Source: Bradyrhizobium murdochi | GTDB lineage: Bacteria; Pseudomonadota; Alphaproteobacteria; Rhizobiales; Xanthobacteraceae | Direction of reading: 5' to 3' | Assembly: GCF_000472965.1 (NCBI RefSeq) | Contig: NZ_AXAU01000008.1 | Coordinates: forward strand, 62,001 to 126,000 | DNA: 64,000 bases | Shown here: piece by piece, positions 18,535 to 28,047 of the stretch | How positions within the stretch are numbered: the stretch's first letter is position 1 | Layout of the letters: each line of letters starts with the position of its first letter | Translations under genes and position numbers: made by a program | Notes under the pieces: model-generated | The model's input: the letters and a program-made list of their open reading frames with translations, nothing else | Databases searched by the model: none | Told to the model about the DNA's origin: nothing

Positions 18535-19221
18535 ATGCCCAATGCCCGCAAGATCCTGATCGTGGATGACGACACCGATCTGCGCGATACGTTGGTGGAG
18601 CAATTGTCGCTGCATGAGGAATTCGAAGCCTCCGCAGTCGATACCGGCGCCAAGGGCGCCAGCGCCGCCAAAGCCAATTCCCCCGATCTGGTGCTGATGG
18701 ATGTCGGCTTGCCCGATACGGATGGAAGGGAGGTCGTGCGCAGCCTTCGTAAGGGCGGCTTCAAGGCGCCAATTATCATGCTGACTGGCCACGACACCGA
18801 CTCCGACACCATTTTGGGGCTCGAATCGGGTGCCAACGACTACGTCGCCAAGCCGTTCAGGTTTGCCGTCCTGCTCGCCCGTATCAGGGCGCAGCTCCGC
18901 CAGCACGAGGCCAGCGAGGACGCAGTATTCTCCGTCGGCCCCTACAGTTTCCGGCCCGGCTCCAAGATGCTGACCGCCGCCAATGCCAGAAAGGTACGGC
19001 TGACAGAGAAGGAAACCGCGATCCTACGCTTTCTGTATCGCGCCGGTCAGTTGCCGGTGTCGCGCGAGACGCTGCTGCAGGAAGTCTGGGGTTACAATTC
19101 GGGCGTTACCACGCACACGCTGGAAACCCACATCTACCGTCTCAGGCAGAAGATCGAGAAAGATGCGGCCAACCCGGAAATCCTGGTGACGGAAGCCGGT
19201 GGTTACAAACTGGTGCCGTGA
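18535..19221 (+). CDS. OmpR/PhoB-family response regulator, CenR-like
   Basis: 228-residue two-component response regulator. The receiver domain has the acidic pocket DDD at residues 11-13, phosphoacceptor Asp56 in VLMDVGLPD, Thr84 and Lys106 in YVAKPF. The C-terminal winged helix includes LTEKETAILRFLYRAG and WGYNSGVTTHTLETHIYRLRQKIE. The sequence and the following cyclic-nucleotide-binding gene and xthA recall CenR, the essential cell-envelope regulator of Caulobacter, but orthology needs a phylogeny. No kinase gene is adjacent. I start at the ATG at 18535 because it gives the standard MPNARKILIVDDD N terminus. Confidence 0.9.
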   Translation: MPNARKILIVDDDTDLRDTLVEQLSLHEEFEASAVDTGAKGASAAKANSPDLVLMDVGLPDTDGREVVRSLRKGGFKAPIIMLTGHDTDSDTILGLESGANDYVAKPFRFAVLLARIRAQLRQHEASEDAVFSVGPYSFRPGSKMLTAANARKVRLTEKETAILRFLYRAGQLPVSRETLLQEVWGYNSGVTTHTLETHIYRLRQKIEKDAANPEILVTEAGGYKLVP

Positions 19222-19272
19222 TACGATTCGCAACCACGATTCGTAATTTTCGCGCATCCCGGTCAACGGTCC

Positions 19273-19713
19273 ATGTCGATCGACGATGATGTAGCCCTGC
19301 TTGAACGGGTCCCGACATTACGCCTGTTGGGAACGGCGGCGCTGCGCATGCTGGCGATCGGCTCGGAGCAGCGCGATTTCTCTCCCGGCGATTATCTGTT
19401 CAATGCGGGCGACGACGCGGATGCGGGCTATATCGTTCAGCGCGGTTCGTTCCGCGTCGAGGACGGCGGCGCTGAAGTCGTTGCGGGCCCCGGCGCCCTG
19501 ATCGGCGAGTTGGCGCTGATCGTGGCCATGAAGCGACCGTCCAGCGCGGTCGCGCTTGATCATTCCTCGGTTATCCGGGTGTCACGCAGCCTGTTTCAGC
19601 GCGTGCTCGAAAGTGACCCCGCCGCGGCGCGCCGCCTGCGCGATGAACTCGCCACCCGGACCAGTCAGCTCGCCAGCGATATTCTGATGGCGGGCGCGAA
19701 ACTGAGTATTTGA
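19273..19713 (+). CDS. Cyclic nucleotide-binding domain protein
   Basis: Stand-alone cNMP-binding (Crp-like effector) domain of 146 residues with no DNA-binding domain. FSPGDYLFNAGDDADAGYIVQRGSF is the beta-roll, GALIGELALIVAMKRPSSAVA the phosphate-binding cassette; the usual Arg of cAMP binders (R-S/T-A) is here RPSSAV, so cAMP binding is plausible but not certain. It follows the CenR-like regulator by 51 bases on the same strand, an arrangement seen in other alphaproteobacteria, and is convergent with xthA. Confidence 0.88.
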   Translation: MSIDDDVALLERVPTLRLLGTAALRMLAIGSEQRDFSPGDYLFNAGDDADAGYIVQRGSFRVEDGGAEVVAGPGALIGELALIVAMKRPSSAVALDHSSVIRVSRSLFQRVLESDPAAARRLRDELATRTSQLASDILMAGAKLSI

Positions 19714-19718
19714 GCCGC

Positions 19719-19744
19719 GTCGTCCCTGAGTTCGCAGGGGCGAC
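19719..19744. repeat. Family D hairpin (copy D2) between convergent genes
   Basis: Inverted repeat GTCGTCCCTGAG / TTCGCAGGGGCGAC with a few mismatches relative to D1 and D3. It fills the gap between the convergent genes ending at 19713 and 19745. Confidence 0.8.
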
Positions 19745-20560
19745 CTACACCTCCAGCGTCACCGTGACAGGCACGTGGTCCGATGGGCGCTCCCAGCCGC
19801 GCGCATCGCGGGTAATCCTGAAATCGCTGACGGCGTCCTTCAGCGCGCGCGAGACCCAGATGTGGTCGAGCCGACGGCCACGGTCGCCCACCGTCCAGTC
19901 GGCGGCGCGGTAGCTCCACCACGTATAGACCTTTTCCGAAAGCGGGATCCGCTCGCGCGCGACGTCGAACCATTCGCCATGGGCCTGCGCCGCCAGGAGC
20001 TTTTCGCATTCGATCGGTGTGTGCGAGACGACCTTCAGAAGCTGCTTGTGCGACCACACGTCGTTTTCATGTGGTGCAACGTTGAGGTCGCCGACCAGGA
20101 TATGCCGGTCGTCACCACGCGGATGCAGCGGTTCGCAGGCCTTCATCTCGTCGAGAAATTTCAGCTTGTGATCAAACTTCGGATTGAGCGCGGGATCGGG
20201 AATGTCGCCGCCGGCCGGAACGTAGAAATTGTGCAGCACCAGTGGCTTTGCAAGCTGGGCCTTCTCGCCGAAAGCCACCGAAATATGCCGCGAATCGATC
20301 TTTTCGCAGAAGGTTCTGATATCGGTGGTGTCGAAGGGCAGTTTCGAGACGATGGCGACGCCGTGATAGCCCTTCTGCCCGTTCAGCGCGACATGCTCAT
20401 AACCGAGACGCTTGAACCGCTTCAGCGGAAAAGCATCGTCGATACATTTGGTTTCCTGCAGGCACAGCACATCCGGTCGCGCCGATTTGAGGAATTTGGC
20501 GACGATATCGATGCGCAGGCGCACCGAGTTGATATTCCACGTTGTCAGGGAAAAACGCAT
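19745..20560 (-). CDS. xthA: Exodeoxyribonuclease III
   Basis: AP endonuclease/3'-exonuclease of base-excision repair (271 aa). The endonuclease/exonuclease/phosphatase fold is marked by MRFSLTTWNINSVRLR (catalytic Asn), DVLCLQETKC (catalytic Glu), GDLNVAPHENDVWS, RGRRLDHIWVS and the C-terminal RPSDHVPVTVTLE with the catalytic Asp-His. All active-site positions are intact. It is divergent from nothing immediate; the LolA-like gene lies upstream on the same strand. Confidence 0.95.
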   Translation of the reverse strand: MRFSLTTWNINSVRLRIDIVAKFLKSARPDVLCLQETKCIDDAFPLKRFKRLGYEHVALNGQKGYHGVAIVSKLPFDTTDIRTFCEKIDSRHISVAFGEKAQLAKPLVLHNFYVPAGGDIPDPALNPKFDHKLKFLDEMKACEPLHPRGDDRHILVGDLNVAPHENDVWSHKQLLKVVSHTPIECEKLLAAQAHGEWFDVARERIPLSEKVYTWWSYRAADWTVGDRGRRLDHIWVSRALKDAVSDFRITRDARGWERPSDHVPVTVTLEV

Positions 20561-20634
20561 GGGAGCCGTGTCTTACCACGGTTCCTGGCGCGCATTTCCT
20601 CCTCTCCACAGAAAGAATGGGGAAAGCGCGTCGC

Positions 20635-21441
20635 TCAGTTCGCGGGAGTGAAGTAGTTGGTGAAGTCGATTTTGAACAGGCCGGGGTCGACCTTCTTGGA
20701 CGAGTCCAGATTGTAGACCGCAACCGTGGTGTCGTAACCCTGCGGGTCGGTCACCGTCCATTGCTTGAGCTGGCCGTCCTTGACGCCAACCATCAGCATC
20801 AATCGGCTGGTGCCGATCAGGGCCTGCTTCTCCTCGATGGTGACGCTGATGTAGACGTCATCGGCGGTGACGCTGACGACATTGGTGTCCTTCAACAGAT
20901 CGATCCTGTCCGACAGCAGGAAACGCAGCGGCGTTTGCGACAGCGGATAGATGTCCTGGGTGGCGAGCTTGCGGTCGCGTACGGCCAGCGATGAACCATC
21001 AGCGATAATCGCGATCGGACTCGGGTCATCATATTCGAAACGTACCTTGCCCGGCTTCTGGATGTAGAAATCGCCCTTGGTCCTGCTGCCGTCAGGGCCG
21101 ACTTGCACGAAATTTCCGACCAGCGTCTGCAACGACGATAGATATGAACTCACCCGCGCAGCCTGCGCCTTCTGGTTGGCATCGAAGGTTGCAAAAACAT
21201 TGGCCGGGACATTGCGGCGCGGGTCCGGAAGCACCGGATTCGGCGGCGCCTGGGTGGCGCCGGTGGTCATCGGCGTTTTTTCCTGCGCGCTCATCTGCAT
21301 GCCGCCGTCGCGGGCCTTGGGCGCGGGCTTCGGAACCGGCACGGTCTGCGAGAGAGCCGATGTCGCGAAGCCAGCGATGGATGTGGCGATCAAAAGGGCC
21401 AGTCCGGAGCGCAGCCCGCGATGGGTGGGTTGTTGTGTCAT
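20635..21441 (-). CDS. LolA-like outer-membrane lipoprotein carrier protein
   Basis: Periplasmic 268-residue protein with an N-terminal signal peptide (GLALLIATSIAGFATSALSQ) and a Pro-rich linker before the LolA-like half-barrel from about residue 85. Motifs such as LVGNFVQVGPDGSRTKGDFYIQKPGKVRFEYDDPSP and TPLRFLLSDRIDLL are typical of alphaproteobacterial LolA-related proteins, which carry lipoproteins to the outer membrane. The linker makes it longer than E. coli LolA (about 200 residues). It lies 119 bases downstream of ftsK on the same strand, an order common in Rhizobiales. Confidence 0.88.
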   Translation of the reverse strand: MTQQPTHRGLRSGLALLIATSIAGFATSALSQTVPVPKPAPKARDGGMQMSAQEKTPMTTGATQAPPNPVLPDPRRNVPANVFATFDANQKAQAARVSSYLSSLQTLVGNFVQVGPDGSRTKGDFYIQKPGKVRFEYDDPSPIAIIADGSSLAVRDRKLATQDIYPLSQTPLRFLLSDRIDLLKDTNVVSVTADDVYISVTIEEKQALIGTSRLMLMVGVKDGQLKQWTVTDPQGYDTTVAVYNLDSSKKVDPGLFKIDFTNYFTPAN

Positions 21442-21560
21442 CAGATATTTCGGATCTCTATTCGACGAGGCATCCCGCTATCGGCCAGTTTATCGCGCTT
21501 CGACCAAAGGAGATATCGTTTTTCCGTGAAAATCGTTGCGCCGAATCCAGGTTCGGCGCT

Positions 21561-24008
21561 TTAGAATCCGCCCTCTTCCTCCTCAACCAGAATTTCGCGC
21601 TTGCCGGCGTGATTCGCCTGCCCAACGATGCCTTCCTGTTCCATCCGTTCCATCAGCGAAGCGGCGCGGTTGTAGCCGATTTGCAGCCGGCGCTGAATAT
21701 AGGACGTCGAGGCCTTGCGGTCGCGCTTGACGATCGCAACCGCCTGCGCGAACAGGTCGCCACCACCATCGCCGCCCATGCCGGTGGAATCGAATACCGC
21801 GCCGTCTTCTTCGCTCGGTTCCTCCGCAGTGACCGCTTCCAGATATTCGGGCGCCCCTTGCGTCTTGAGGTGACGCACCACTTTCTCGACTTCTTCGTCT
21901 GAAGCGAATGGTCCGTGCACGCGGCTGATGCGACCGCCGCCGGCCATATAGAGCATGTCGCCCTGGCCGAGCAGTTGCTCGGCGCCCATCTCGCCGAGAA
22001 TAGTGCGGCTGTCGATTTTCGACGTGACCTGGAATGCGATGCGGGTCGGGAAGTTCGCCTTGATGGTGCCCGTGATGACGTCGACCGACGGACGCTGCGT
22101 TGCGAGAATGACGTGCAGGCCGGCGGCGCGCGCCATCTGCGCCAGGCGCTGCACCGCGCCTTCGATGTCCTTGCCGGCCACCATCATCAGGTCGGCCATT
22201 TCGTCGACGATGATGACGATATAGGGCAGCGGCTCGAGCTCGAGCTTTTCTTCCTCGTAGATCGCCTTCCCGGTTTCCTTGTCGAAGCCGGTGTGCACCG
22301 TGCGCGTCAGCTCCTCGCCCTTGGCCTTGGCTTCGACGAGGCGCTGGTTATAGCCGTCGATGTTGCGCACACCGAGCTTGGCCATTTTCTTGTAGCGCTC
22401 CTCCATCTCGCGCACGGCCCATTTCAGCGCCACCACCGCCTTCTTCGGATCGGTCACGACCGGCGTCAGCAAATGCGGGATGCCATCATAGACGGAGAGC
22501 TCGAGCATCTTCGGATCGACCATGATCAGGCGGCACTGATCCGGCCTCAGGCGATAGACCAGGCTGAGGATCATGGTGTTGATCGCGACGGATTTACCGG
22601 AGCCGGTGGTGCCGGCGATCAGCATATGCGGCGTACGCGCCAGATCGATGATGATGGATTCGCCGCCGATATTTTTTCCGAGGCAGAGCGGCAACTTCAC
22701 CGTCGACTCGTTGCTGTCCTTTGTGGTCAGCAATTCACGCAGGTAAACTTTTTCACGATGCGCATTCGGCAGCTCGATGCCGATGGCATTGCGGCCGGCA
22801 ACCACGGCGACGCGCGCCGAAAGCGCACTCATCGAGCGGGCGATGTCGTCGGCAAGGCCGATTACGCGCGAGGATTTGATGCCGGGCGCCGGTTCGAGTT
22901 CGTATAGCGTCACGACCGGGCCGGGATTGGCCTTGACGATCTCGCCTCGGACGCCGAAATCGCCGAGCACGCCTTCCAGCGCGCGCGAATTGGCCTCCAG
23001 TTCGGCCTTGCTGAGCGGCTGCCGGTCCGACGCCTTCGGCGCCGTCAGCATCGAGACTGAAGGGAGTTCGAACTTGTCAGATTTTCGCGCCGCTGCACGC
23101 GGTGCAGGCTTCTTGCGCGGAGCGCGGGCGGCCGGGACTTCCTCGTCCTCTTCTTCCTCTTCTTCCTCGTCCTCGAACTCCTCTTGCTGCGGGGCCAATG
23201 CCGGTGCGCCTCGGCCGCCGAGGCTCGGTTCCTGACGTTCGAACGAGGACTTGCGGGGCGGCGGCGAACTCGACACCAACGATCGGTAGGCCACGCCCAT
23301 CAGCCATCCGAGCCGAGCCTTTGCGCTCATCAGGGCATGGTACACCCAACCGAGCGATACCGAACTGCGATCCTCTTGTTCAACGAAGGGCGCGTCATCG
23401 TCCTCGATCGGCGTCAGCTCTTCCTCTTTCGGGCGCGAGCCCCAACCGCTGGCAAACAGAAAGGTCGCAGCCATCGCCGCGAACAGGATGATGCCGAGCA
23501 CGAGGCGATAGGTGAAGCCAACCGGGCCAAACACGACGGCGGGCGCACGCACCAGCGCGTCGCCGACGACGCCACCAAGGCCGGTCGGCAGCGCCCATGC
23601 GCCGCCATGCGGCCAGCAGCTCGCAAAGCCTGCCGCGATCACCGTGGATAGAATCCAGCACCCAAGACGCAGCGCTTCGCGGTCGAAGGCGCGATGGGTC
23701 AGCATGCGCCAACCCCACACCGCGACGGGGAGGATCAGCATGATCGCGCCGAGGCCGAGAATCTGCATCAACAGATCGGCGCCGATTGCGCCGGGGTAGC
23801 CGAGAACATTGCGGATCGGGCGCGACGTCGCGTGGCTCAGGCTTGGATCCTGCACCGACCACGTCATCAGCGCCGCCGCCGCCACGCCGGACAGCGCGAT
23901 CAGGCTGAGGCCGGCGAGCTCGCGCAGCCGCCGCGCTAGGGCCTCGCGGATCGAGACCGGCAGATGACCGACCAGGGGAATGACACGTTCGATCGCTGGC
24001 ATGCTCAT
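21561..24008 (-). CDS. ftsK: DNA translocase FtsK
   Basis: Septal double-stranded DNA pump that clears the terminus and activates XerCD recombination. The 815 residues contain four or so N-terminal membrane helices (to about 210), an acidic linker with a run of Glu (about residues 275-290), the RecA-like motor with Walker A GTTGSGKS near residue 465 and Walker [15 protein letters not shown], and the C-terminal gamma winged helix ([24 protein letters not shown]) that reads KOPS polarity sites. All expected parts are present. The aminotransferase gene lies 12 bases upstream. Confidence 0.96.
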   Translation of the reverse strand: MSMPAIERVIPLVGHLPVSIREALARRLRELAGLSLIALSGVAAAALMTWSVQDPSLSHATSRPIRNVLGYPGAIGADLLMQILGLGAIMLILPVAVWGWRMLTHRAFDREALRLGCWILSTVIAAGFASCWPHGGAWALPTGLGGVVGDALVRAPAVVFGPVGFTYRLVLGIILFAAMAATFLFASGWGSRPKEEELTPIEDDDAPFVEQEDRSSVSLGWVYHALMSAKARLGWLMGVAYRSLVSSSPPPRKSSFERQEPSLGGRGAPALAPQQEEFEDEEEEEEEDEEVPAARAPRKKPAPRAAARKSDKFELPSVSMLTAPKASDRQPLSKAELEANSRALEGVLGDFGVRGEIVKANPGPVVTLYELEPAPGIKSSRVIGLADDIARSMSALSARVAVVAGRNAIGIELPNAHREKVYLRELLTTKDSNESTVKLPLCLGKNIGGESIIIDLARTPHMLIAGTTGSGKSVAINTMILSLVYRLRPDQCRLIMVDPKMLELSVYDGIPHLLTPVVTDPKKAVVALKWAVREMEERYKKMAKLGVRNIDGYNQRLVEAKAKGEELTRTVHTGFDKETGKAIYEEEKLELEPLPYIVIIVDEMADLMMVAGKDIEGAVQRLAQMARAAGLHVILATQRPSVDVITGTIKANFPTRIAFQVTSKIDSRTILGEMGAEQLLGQGDMLYMAGGGRISRVHGPFASDEEVEKVVRHLKTQGAPEYLEAVTAEEPSEEDGAVFDSTGMGGDGGGDLFAQAVAIVKRDRKASTSYIQRRLQIGYNRAASLMERMEQEGIVGQANHAGKREILVEEEEGGF

Positions 24009-24020
24009 GGGGCCCTGCGA

Positions 24021-25244
24021 TTAATCCAGAATTTCGACCAGCCGGTGCAATGCCTCGGCCGTTGATTCACTATCTGAAACCAGCGCGAGACGGATGTAGC
24101 CGGCGCCGGGATTGAAGCCGTCGGGCTGCAGACGCGACAGATAGCTGCCGGGGATCACACGGACGCCCGCATCCCGATAGAGCTTCACCGTCGCCGCCTC
24201 GTCGCCGCCGCGTTCGGATACGTCGAGCCAGACGCAGAATCCGCCGGCGGGCCGCACATAGCCGTAGCGGCTGCCCAGGATCTGGTCGGCAAGATCGAAC
24301 TTGATGCGATAAAGCCTGCGGTTTTCTTCGACATGGGTCTCGTCGCTATAGGCGGCGACTGCGACGTGCTGCAGCGGCACCGGCACCTGCGGCGCCGCGA
24401 CATTGCGAAACTCGTGAAAGGCAGCGAGGAACTTGCCGTCCCCGGCGGCAAAGCCGACGCGCATGCCGGGTAGATTGGAGCGCTTCGACAGCGACTGGAA
24501 CGCAACGACGTTCGTGAAATCGGGCCCGGCGCATTCGAGCGCGCTGCCCGGCGGCTGCCTGGTGTAGATTTCCGAATAGCACTCGTCGCTCAGGATCATG
24601 AAGCCGTAGCGGTCGGCGAGGGCCTTCAGCCGCGTGAAGTAATCGCGCGAGGCGACGGCGCCTTGCGGATTGGCGGGCGAGGCAATGAACATCGCAACGG
24701 TTCGGGCCAGCGTCGCCTCGTCGAGCGTATCGAGATCCGGCAGGAATCCGTTGGCGAGCGTGGTCGGCAGGTAGATCAGTTCGCAACCAGCGGCCCGGGC
24801 GCCTGCGCCATAGGCCGGATAGAACGGGTTGGGCATCAGGATCGCGGGCCGGCCCTTGCGCGGGCCAACATGGCGGGCGGCGGTGATCGCCGCGGAAAAC
24901 AGCCCCTCCCGGCTGCCGTTCAGCACCAGGATTTCGCTCTCGGGGTCGATCGGGCGGGGGAGCTGGAACCGGATCGAAAGCCAGTTGGCGGCGGCGCGTC
25001 GGAAAGGCTCGATGCCCTTGGCCAATGGATAGCGGCCGAATTCGGCAATGTGTTTCGCCAGCACCGGCCCGACGAAGCTAGGCACCGGGTGCTGCGGTTC
25101 GCCCAATGACAGCGTGATCAATGGCTTGGCCGGCTGGTAGGGCGCCAGCAGCTCGGTCGTGCGCAGGAACGGCGAGCGTTCGGCCTGACCGGCAGGGGCA
25201 CTGCCGGCGCCCTGCGCCACGCCGGAAGAGGCGATCATTGCCAT
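24021..25244 (-). CDS. Class I/II PLP-dependent aminotransferase (DapC-like)
   Basis: PLP aminotransferase of fold type I, 407 residues with the ATG at 25244 (a TTG at 25277 would add 11). PLITLSLGEPQHPVPSF, LVLNGSREGLFSAAI, PNPFYPAYGAGARAAG, FIASPANPQGAVAS, ILSDECYSEIY and FQSLSKRSNLPGMRVGF (Schiff-base Lys) are visible, and the C terminus has YIRLALV with the carboxylate-binding Arg. The pattern fits N-succinyldiaminopimelate aminotransferase (DapC) type enzymes, but substrate cannot be fixed from sequence alone. It is followed by ftsK after 12 bases. No clear ribosome-binding site decides the start. Confidence 0.88.
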   Translation of the reverse strand: MAMIASSGVAQGAGSAPAGQAERSPFLRTTELLAPYQPAKPLITLSLGEPQHPVPSFVGPVLAKHIAEFGRYPLAKGIEPFRRAAANWLSIRFQLPRPIDPESEILVLNGSREGLFSAAITAARHVGPRKGRPAILMPNPFYPAYGAGARAAGCELIYLPTTLANGFLPDLDTLDEATLARTVAMFIASPANPQGAVASRDYFTRLKALADRYGFMILSDECYSEIYTRQPPGSALECAGPDFTNVVAFQSLSKRSNLPGMRVGFAAGDGKFLAAFHEFRNVAAPQVPVPLQHVAVAAYSDETHVEENRRLYRIKFDLADQILGSRYGYVRPAGGFCVWLDVSERGGDEAATVKLYRDAGVRVIPGSYLSRLQPDGFNPGAGYIRLALVSDSESTAEALHRLVEILD

Positions 25245-25370
25245 GTCTGAAACGCCAGCACTTTCAAAAGCGGTCAAAGGACTTAAGCGAGCCCCGGAAA
25301 CCCATCAAACCACCATAGATACGGCGAGGTTAAGACGCGATTAACCATCGGCTGGTCTGGACAATTTGCA

Positions 25371-25400
25371 GGGTATTACCATATTTTGAGCGGGTATTAC
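25371..25400 (+). promoter_or_regulatory. Direct repeats upstream of vapB, candidate operator
   Basis: GGGTATTAC occurs at 25371-25379 and again at 25392-25400, exactly 21 bases (two helical turns) apart and 17 bases before the vapB start. Antitoxins of this type usually repress their own operon through such paired sites. No clear promoter boxes were found. Confidence 0.45.
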
Positions 25401-25416
25401 TTCCGGGAGTTCTGCC

Positions 25417-25644
25417 ATGGCGACGACAGTTACGAGCAAGGGCCAAGTGACAATTCCCAAGCCTGTTCGTGAACATCTGGGGATCGTTCCGGGAAGCAAG
25501 GTCGAGTTCCGATGCGCTGCGGATGGTACCATCGTGATCGAAAAAGCCGATACAAGCGAGCCTAGTCGTTTTGCCAAGCTGGTTGGTATCGTCGGCCCGG
25601 GTCTTTCCACGGATGAGATCATGGCGATCACGCGCGGGGACTAG
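25417..25644 (+). CDS. AbrB/MazE-fold antitoxin (VapB-type)
   Basis: 75-residue protein with a swapped-hairpin AbrB DNA-binding domain: MATTVTSKGQVTIPKPVREHLGI, then PGSKVEFRCAADGTIVIEK. The C-terminal 30 residues (TDEIMAITRGD) would wrap the toxin; this tail is typical of antitoxins paired with PIN toxins. The stop is three bases before the GTG start of the PIN gene, so the pair is co-translated. The pair stands alone between the aminotransferase and the amtB operon. Confidence 0.9.
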   Translation: MATTVTSKGQVTIPKPVREHLGIVPGSKVEFRCAADGTIVIEKADTSEPSRFAKLVGIVGPGLSTDEIMAITRGD

Positions 25645-25647
25645 CGC

Positions 25648-26064
25648 GTGACGCTGGTCGATTCCAACGTCCTTCTGGATGTCTTTATCCAGACTCCGGG
25701 CTGGTGGGAGTGGTCGCTTGCTCGTCTGGAGGACGCCGCCCGCCAAGGGCCACTGCTGATCAATGACGTGATTTTTGCTGAAACGTCCATACGTTTTCCA
25801 GTGATCGAAGATTTCGAAGCAGCCTTGTCGCAGGCGGGCATCACCGTCGCGCCGATACCGAGAATGGCGCTGTTTCTCGCAGGTAAGGCTTCTGTTCAGT
25901 ATCGCAACGCGGGCGGCGCCCGCAGCAGCGTGCTTCCGGATTTTTTTATTGGCGCTCATGCGGCGGTCGAACAGCTTCCGCTTTTGACACGCGATACGCG
26001 CCGCTATCGAACTTACTTTCCGACAGTGACGTTGATCGCACCGAACGGCGAGACAGGCGCGTAG
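25648..26064 (+). CDS. PIN-domain ribonuclease toxin (VapC-type)
   Basis: 138-residue PIN domain starting at GTG (MTLVDSNVLLDVF). The acidic Mg2+-binding residues are Asp5, the Glu in FAETSIRF, the Asp in VLPDFFIGAHA and the Asp in LLTRDTRRYRTYF, so the active site appears complete. VapC toxins cleave tRNA or rRNA; the target here is unknown. It is the second gene of a two-gene operon with the AbrB-type antitoxin. Confidence 0.9.
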   Translation: MTLVDSNVLLDVFIQTPGWWEWSLARLEDAARQGPLLINDVIFAETSIRFPVIEDFEAALSQAGITVAPIPRMALFLAGKASVQYRNAGGARSSVLPDFFIGAHAAVEQLPLLTRDTRRYRTYFPTVTLIAPNGETGA

Positions 26065-26110
26065 CCGGAGGCCTACCGCGGCGCAGCCGCTCAAAGCTCA
26101 AGGCGCGCAC

Positions 26111-26145
26111 AAAAAGAAAGGGGCTCCAGCTTGCGCTGGAGCCCC
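26111..26145 (-). terminator. Rho-independent terminator of the glnK-amtB cluster
   Basis: On the minus strand an 11-bp perfect stem GGGGCTCCAGC / GCTGGAGCCCC (26120-26145) with a four-base loop is followed by TTTCTTTTT. It lies 83 bases after the amtB stop at 26228. It may also stop vapC transcription in the other direction. Confidence 0.85.
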
Positions 26146-26227
26146 TCAACGGTCAGGGCATTGCCGGGTATGTGCCCGAACCGGAGTTCTGGATGCGACC
26201 CTTTGGGAGATCGCACCCCGGGAGAAC

Positions 26228-27670
26228 TTACATGTTGTAGGCGCGCTCGGTGTGCTCGGTGACGTCGAGGCCTTCACGCTCGGTCTCGACGTTGACACGC
26301 AGCCCGACGATCACGTCGACGACCTTGAACAGGATCGCCGAGCCGATGCCCGACCATACCAGCGTGGTGCAGACGCCCCAGAGCTGCGAGGTCATCTGCG
26401 CGACGAAGTCGTAGTCCGCGATCTTGCCCGCGACGTAATCCATGACGCCAGTGCCTCCGAGCGCCGGGTTGACCAGAATGCCGGTGCCGATCGCGCCGAC
26501 GATGCCGCCGACGCAGTGGACGCCGAACACGTCGAGCGAGTCGTCATAGCCGAGCGAATTCTTCACCACGGTGCAGAAGAACAGGCAGACGACGCCGACC
26601 ACGAGACCGAGCACGATCGCTCCCATCGGACCGGCGAAGCCGGCCGCGGGCGTGACTGCGACAAGGCCTGCCACTGCGCCCGACAACGCGCCGAGCACCG
26701 AGGGGTGGCCCTTGACGATCCACTCCGCGAACATCCAGGCCATCGCCGCCGCTGCGGTAGCAACGAAGGAGTTGGTCATGGCGAGCGCGGCGCCGCCGGA
26801 GGCTTCGAGGTTTGATCCGGCGTTGAAGCCGAACCAGCCGACCCAAAGCAGCGAAGCGCCGATCATGCTCATGGTGAGGGAATGCGGAGCCATCAGCTCC
26901 TTGCCGTAGCCGACGCGCTTGCCGATCAGGAGCGCACCGACCAGACCGGCGATGCCGGCGTTGATGTGCACCACTGTGCCGCCCGCGAAGTCGATAGCGC
27001 CCTTCTTGAAGATCCAGCCGGCGTCGGCATTGATCTCGTCGAGCTTGGCCTGCGCCGCGGTTTTCGCCGCACCGTCAGTCGCCGCGGCAAGAGCCTTGGC
27101 CGCATCCGTGATCAAGTCCGGTCCTGGCCAATACCAAACCATATGCGCGATCGGGAGATAGATCAGCGTGACCCAGAGCGGGACGAACAGGGCGACCGCC
27201 GCGAATTTCATGCGTTCGGCGAAGGCGCCGACGATGAGGGCGGGGGTGATCGCCGCAAATGTCATCTGGAAGCAGATGTAGATGAGCTCGCTGATGTTGG
27301 CGTCGACACTGAAGGTCGCCGCTTTCGAATCCGTCGTCACGCCCATCAGGAAGGCCTTGGAGAAGCCGCCGATGAAGTCGGAACCGCCGGTGAAGGCGAG
27401 GCTGTAGCCGTAGAGCGCCCAGAGCAGGACGACGATGCAGACGGTATAGAAAACCTGCATCAGCACCGAGAGCATGTTCTTGGCACGGACGAGACCGCCA
27501 TAGAACAGCGCCAGGCCCGGGATGGTCATCAACAGCACCAGCACCGTCGACGTCAGCATCCAGGCGTTGTCGCCCTTGTTGACGGTCGGCTCGGCGTAGG
27601 CAGCGGTCGCGGCGAGCAGGCCGACTGCGAGGGCCGCCAGTCCCGCGCTATAGGGACGTTTAAACGTCAT
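26228..27670 (-). CDS. amtB: Ammonium transporter AmtB (first of two)
   Basis: Trimeric inner-membrane ammonium channel (480 aa) with a cleavable signal peptide (ALAVGLLAATAAYAEP) and 11 expected membrane helices. Pore signatures are PGLALFYGGLVRAKN, the first pore histidine in LPIAHMVWYWPGPD and the second in DDSLDVFGVHCVGGIVGA, both intact. Compared with its paralogue at 28355 it carries an extra 30-residue insert rich in Ala after AHMVWYWPGPD. glnK lies 38 bases upstream, so the PII protein and its channel are co-expressed. AGGAG lies 9 bases before the ATG. Confidence 0.96.
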   Translation of the reverse strand: MTFKRPYSAGLAALAVGLLAATAAYAEPTVNKGDNAWMLTSTVLVLLMTIPGLALFYGGLVRAKNMLSVLMQVFYTVCIVVLLWALYGYSLAFTGGSDFIGGFSKAFLMGVTTDSKAATFSVDANISELIYICFQMTFAAITPALIVGAFAERMKFAAVALFVPLWVTLIYLPIAHMVWYWPGPDLITDAAKALAAATDGAAKTAAQAKLDEINADAGWIFKKGAIDFAGGTVVHINAGIAGLVGALLIGKRVGYGKELMAPHSLTMSMIGASLLWVGWFGFNAGSNLEASGGAALAMTNSFVATAAAAMAWMFAEWIVKGHPSVLGALSGAVAGLVAVTPAAGFAGPMGAIVLGLVVGVVCLFFCTVVKNSLGYDDSLDVFGVHCVGGIVGAIGTGILVNPALGGTGVMDYVAGKIADYDFVAQMTSQLWGVCTTLVWSGIGSAILFKVVDVIVGLRVNVETEREGLDVTEHTERAYNM

Positions 27671-27708
27671 TTGATTTTACTCCTGAGTGGTAAGGTTTGT
27701 GCGCGAAA

Positions 27709-28047
27709 TCAGAGGGCCGCGGCATCTGCCTCGCCGGTGCGGATGCGTACCGCATGGTCGAGGTTGATGACGAAGATCTTGCCGTCGCCGATCTGTCCGG
27801 TCTTGGCAGCCGATGTGATGGCATCGATGGTCTTGTCGACCTGGTCGGAGGCGATCGCGACCTCGATCTTGATCTTGGGCAAGAAGCTCACGGCGTATTC
27901 AGCGCCACGATAGATTTCTGTATGGCCCTTCTGGCGGCCATAGCCTTTGACTTCCGTCACCGTGAGACCGTGAACGCCAATGGCGGTCAGGGCGTCCCGG
28001 ACTTCTTCGAGTTTGAATGGCTTGATGATCGCCATAACAATTTTCAT
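27709..28047 (-). CDS. glnK: PII signal protein GlnK (first of two)
   Basis: 112-residue PII protein that binds ATP/ADP and 2-oxoglutarate and blocks AmtB when nitrogen is plentiful. [20 protein letters not shown] starts the fold; the T-loop [15 protein letters not shown] contains Tyr51, the uridylylation site of Gln[12 protein letters not shown] is the B-loop signature. It is immediately upstream of amtB and downstream of the second glnK-amtB unit. It differs from GlnK2 at about a quarter of positions, mostly outside the T-loop. Confidence 0.96.
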   Translation of the reverse strand: MKIVMAIIKPFKLEEVRDALTAIGVHGLTVTEVKGYGRQKGHTEIYRGAEYAVSFLPKIKIEVAIASDQVDKTIDAITSAAKTGQIGDGKIFVINLDHAVRIRTGEADAAAL

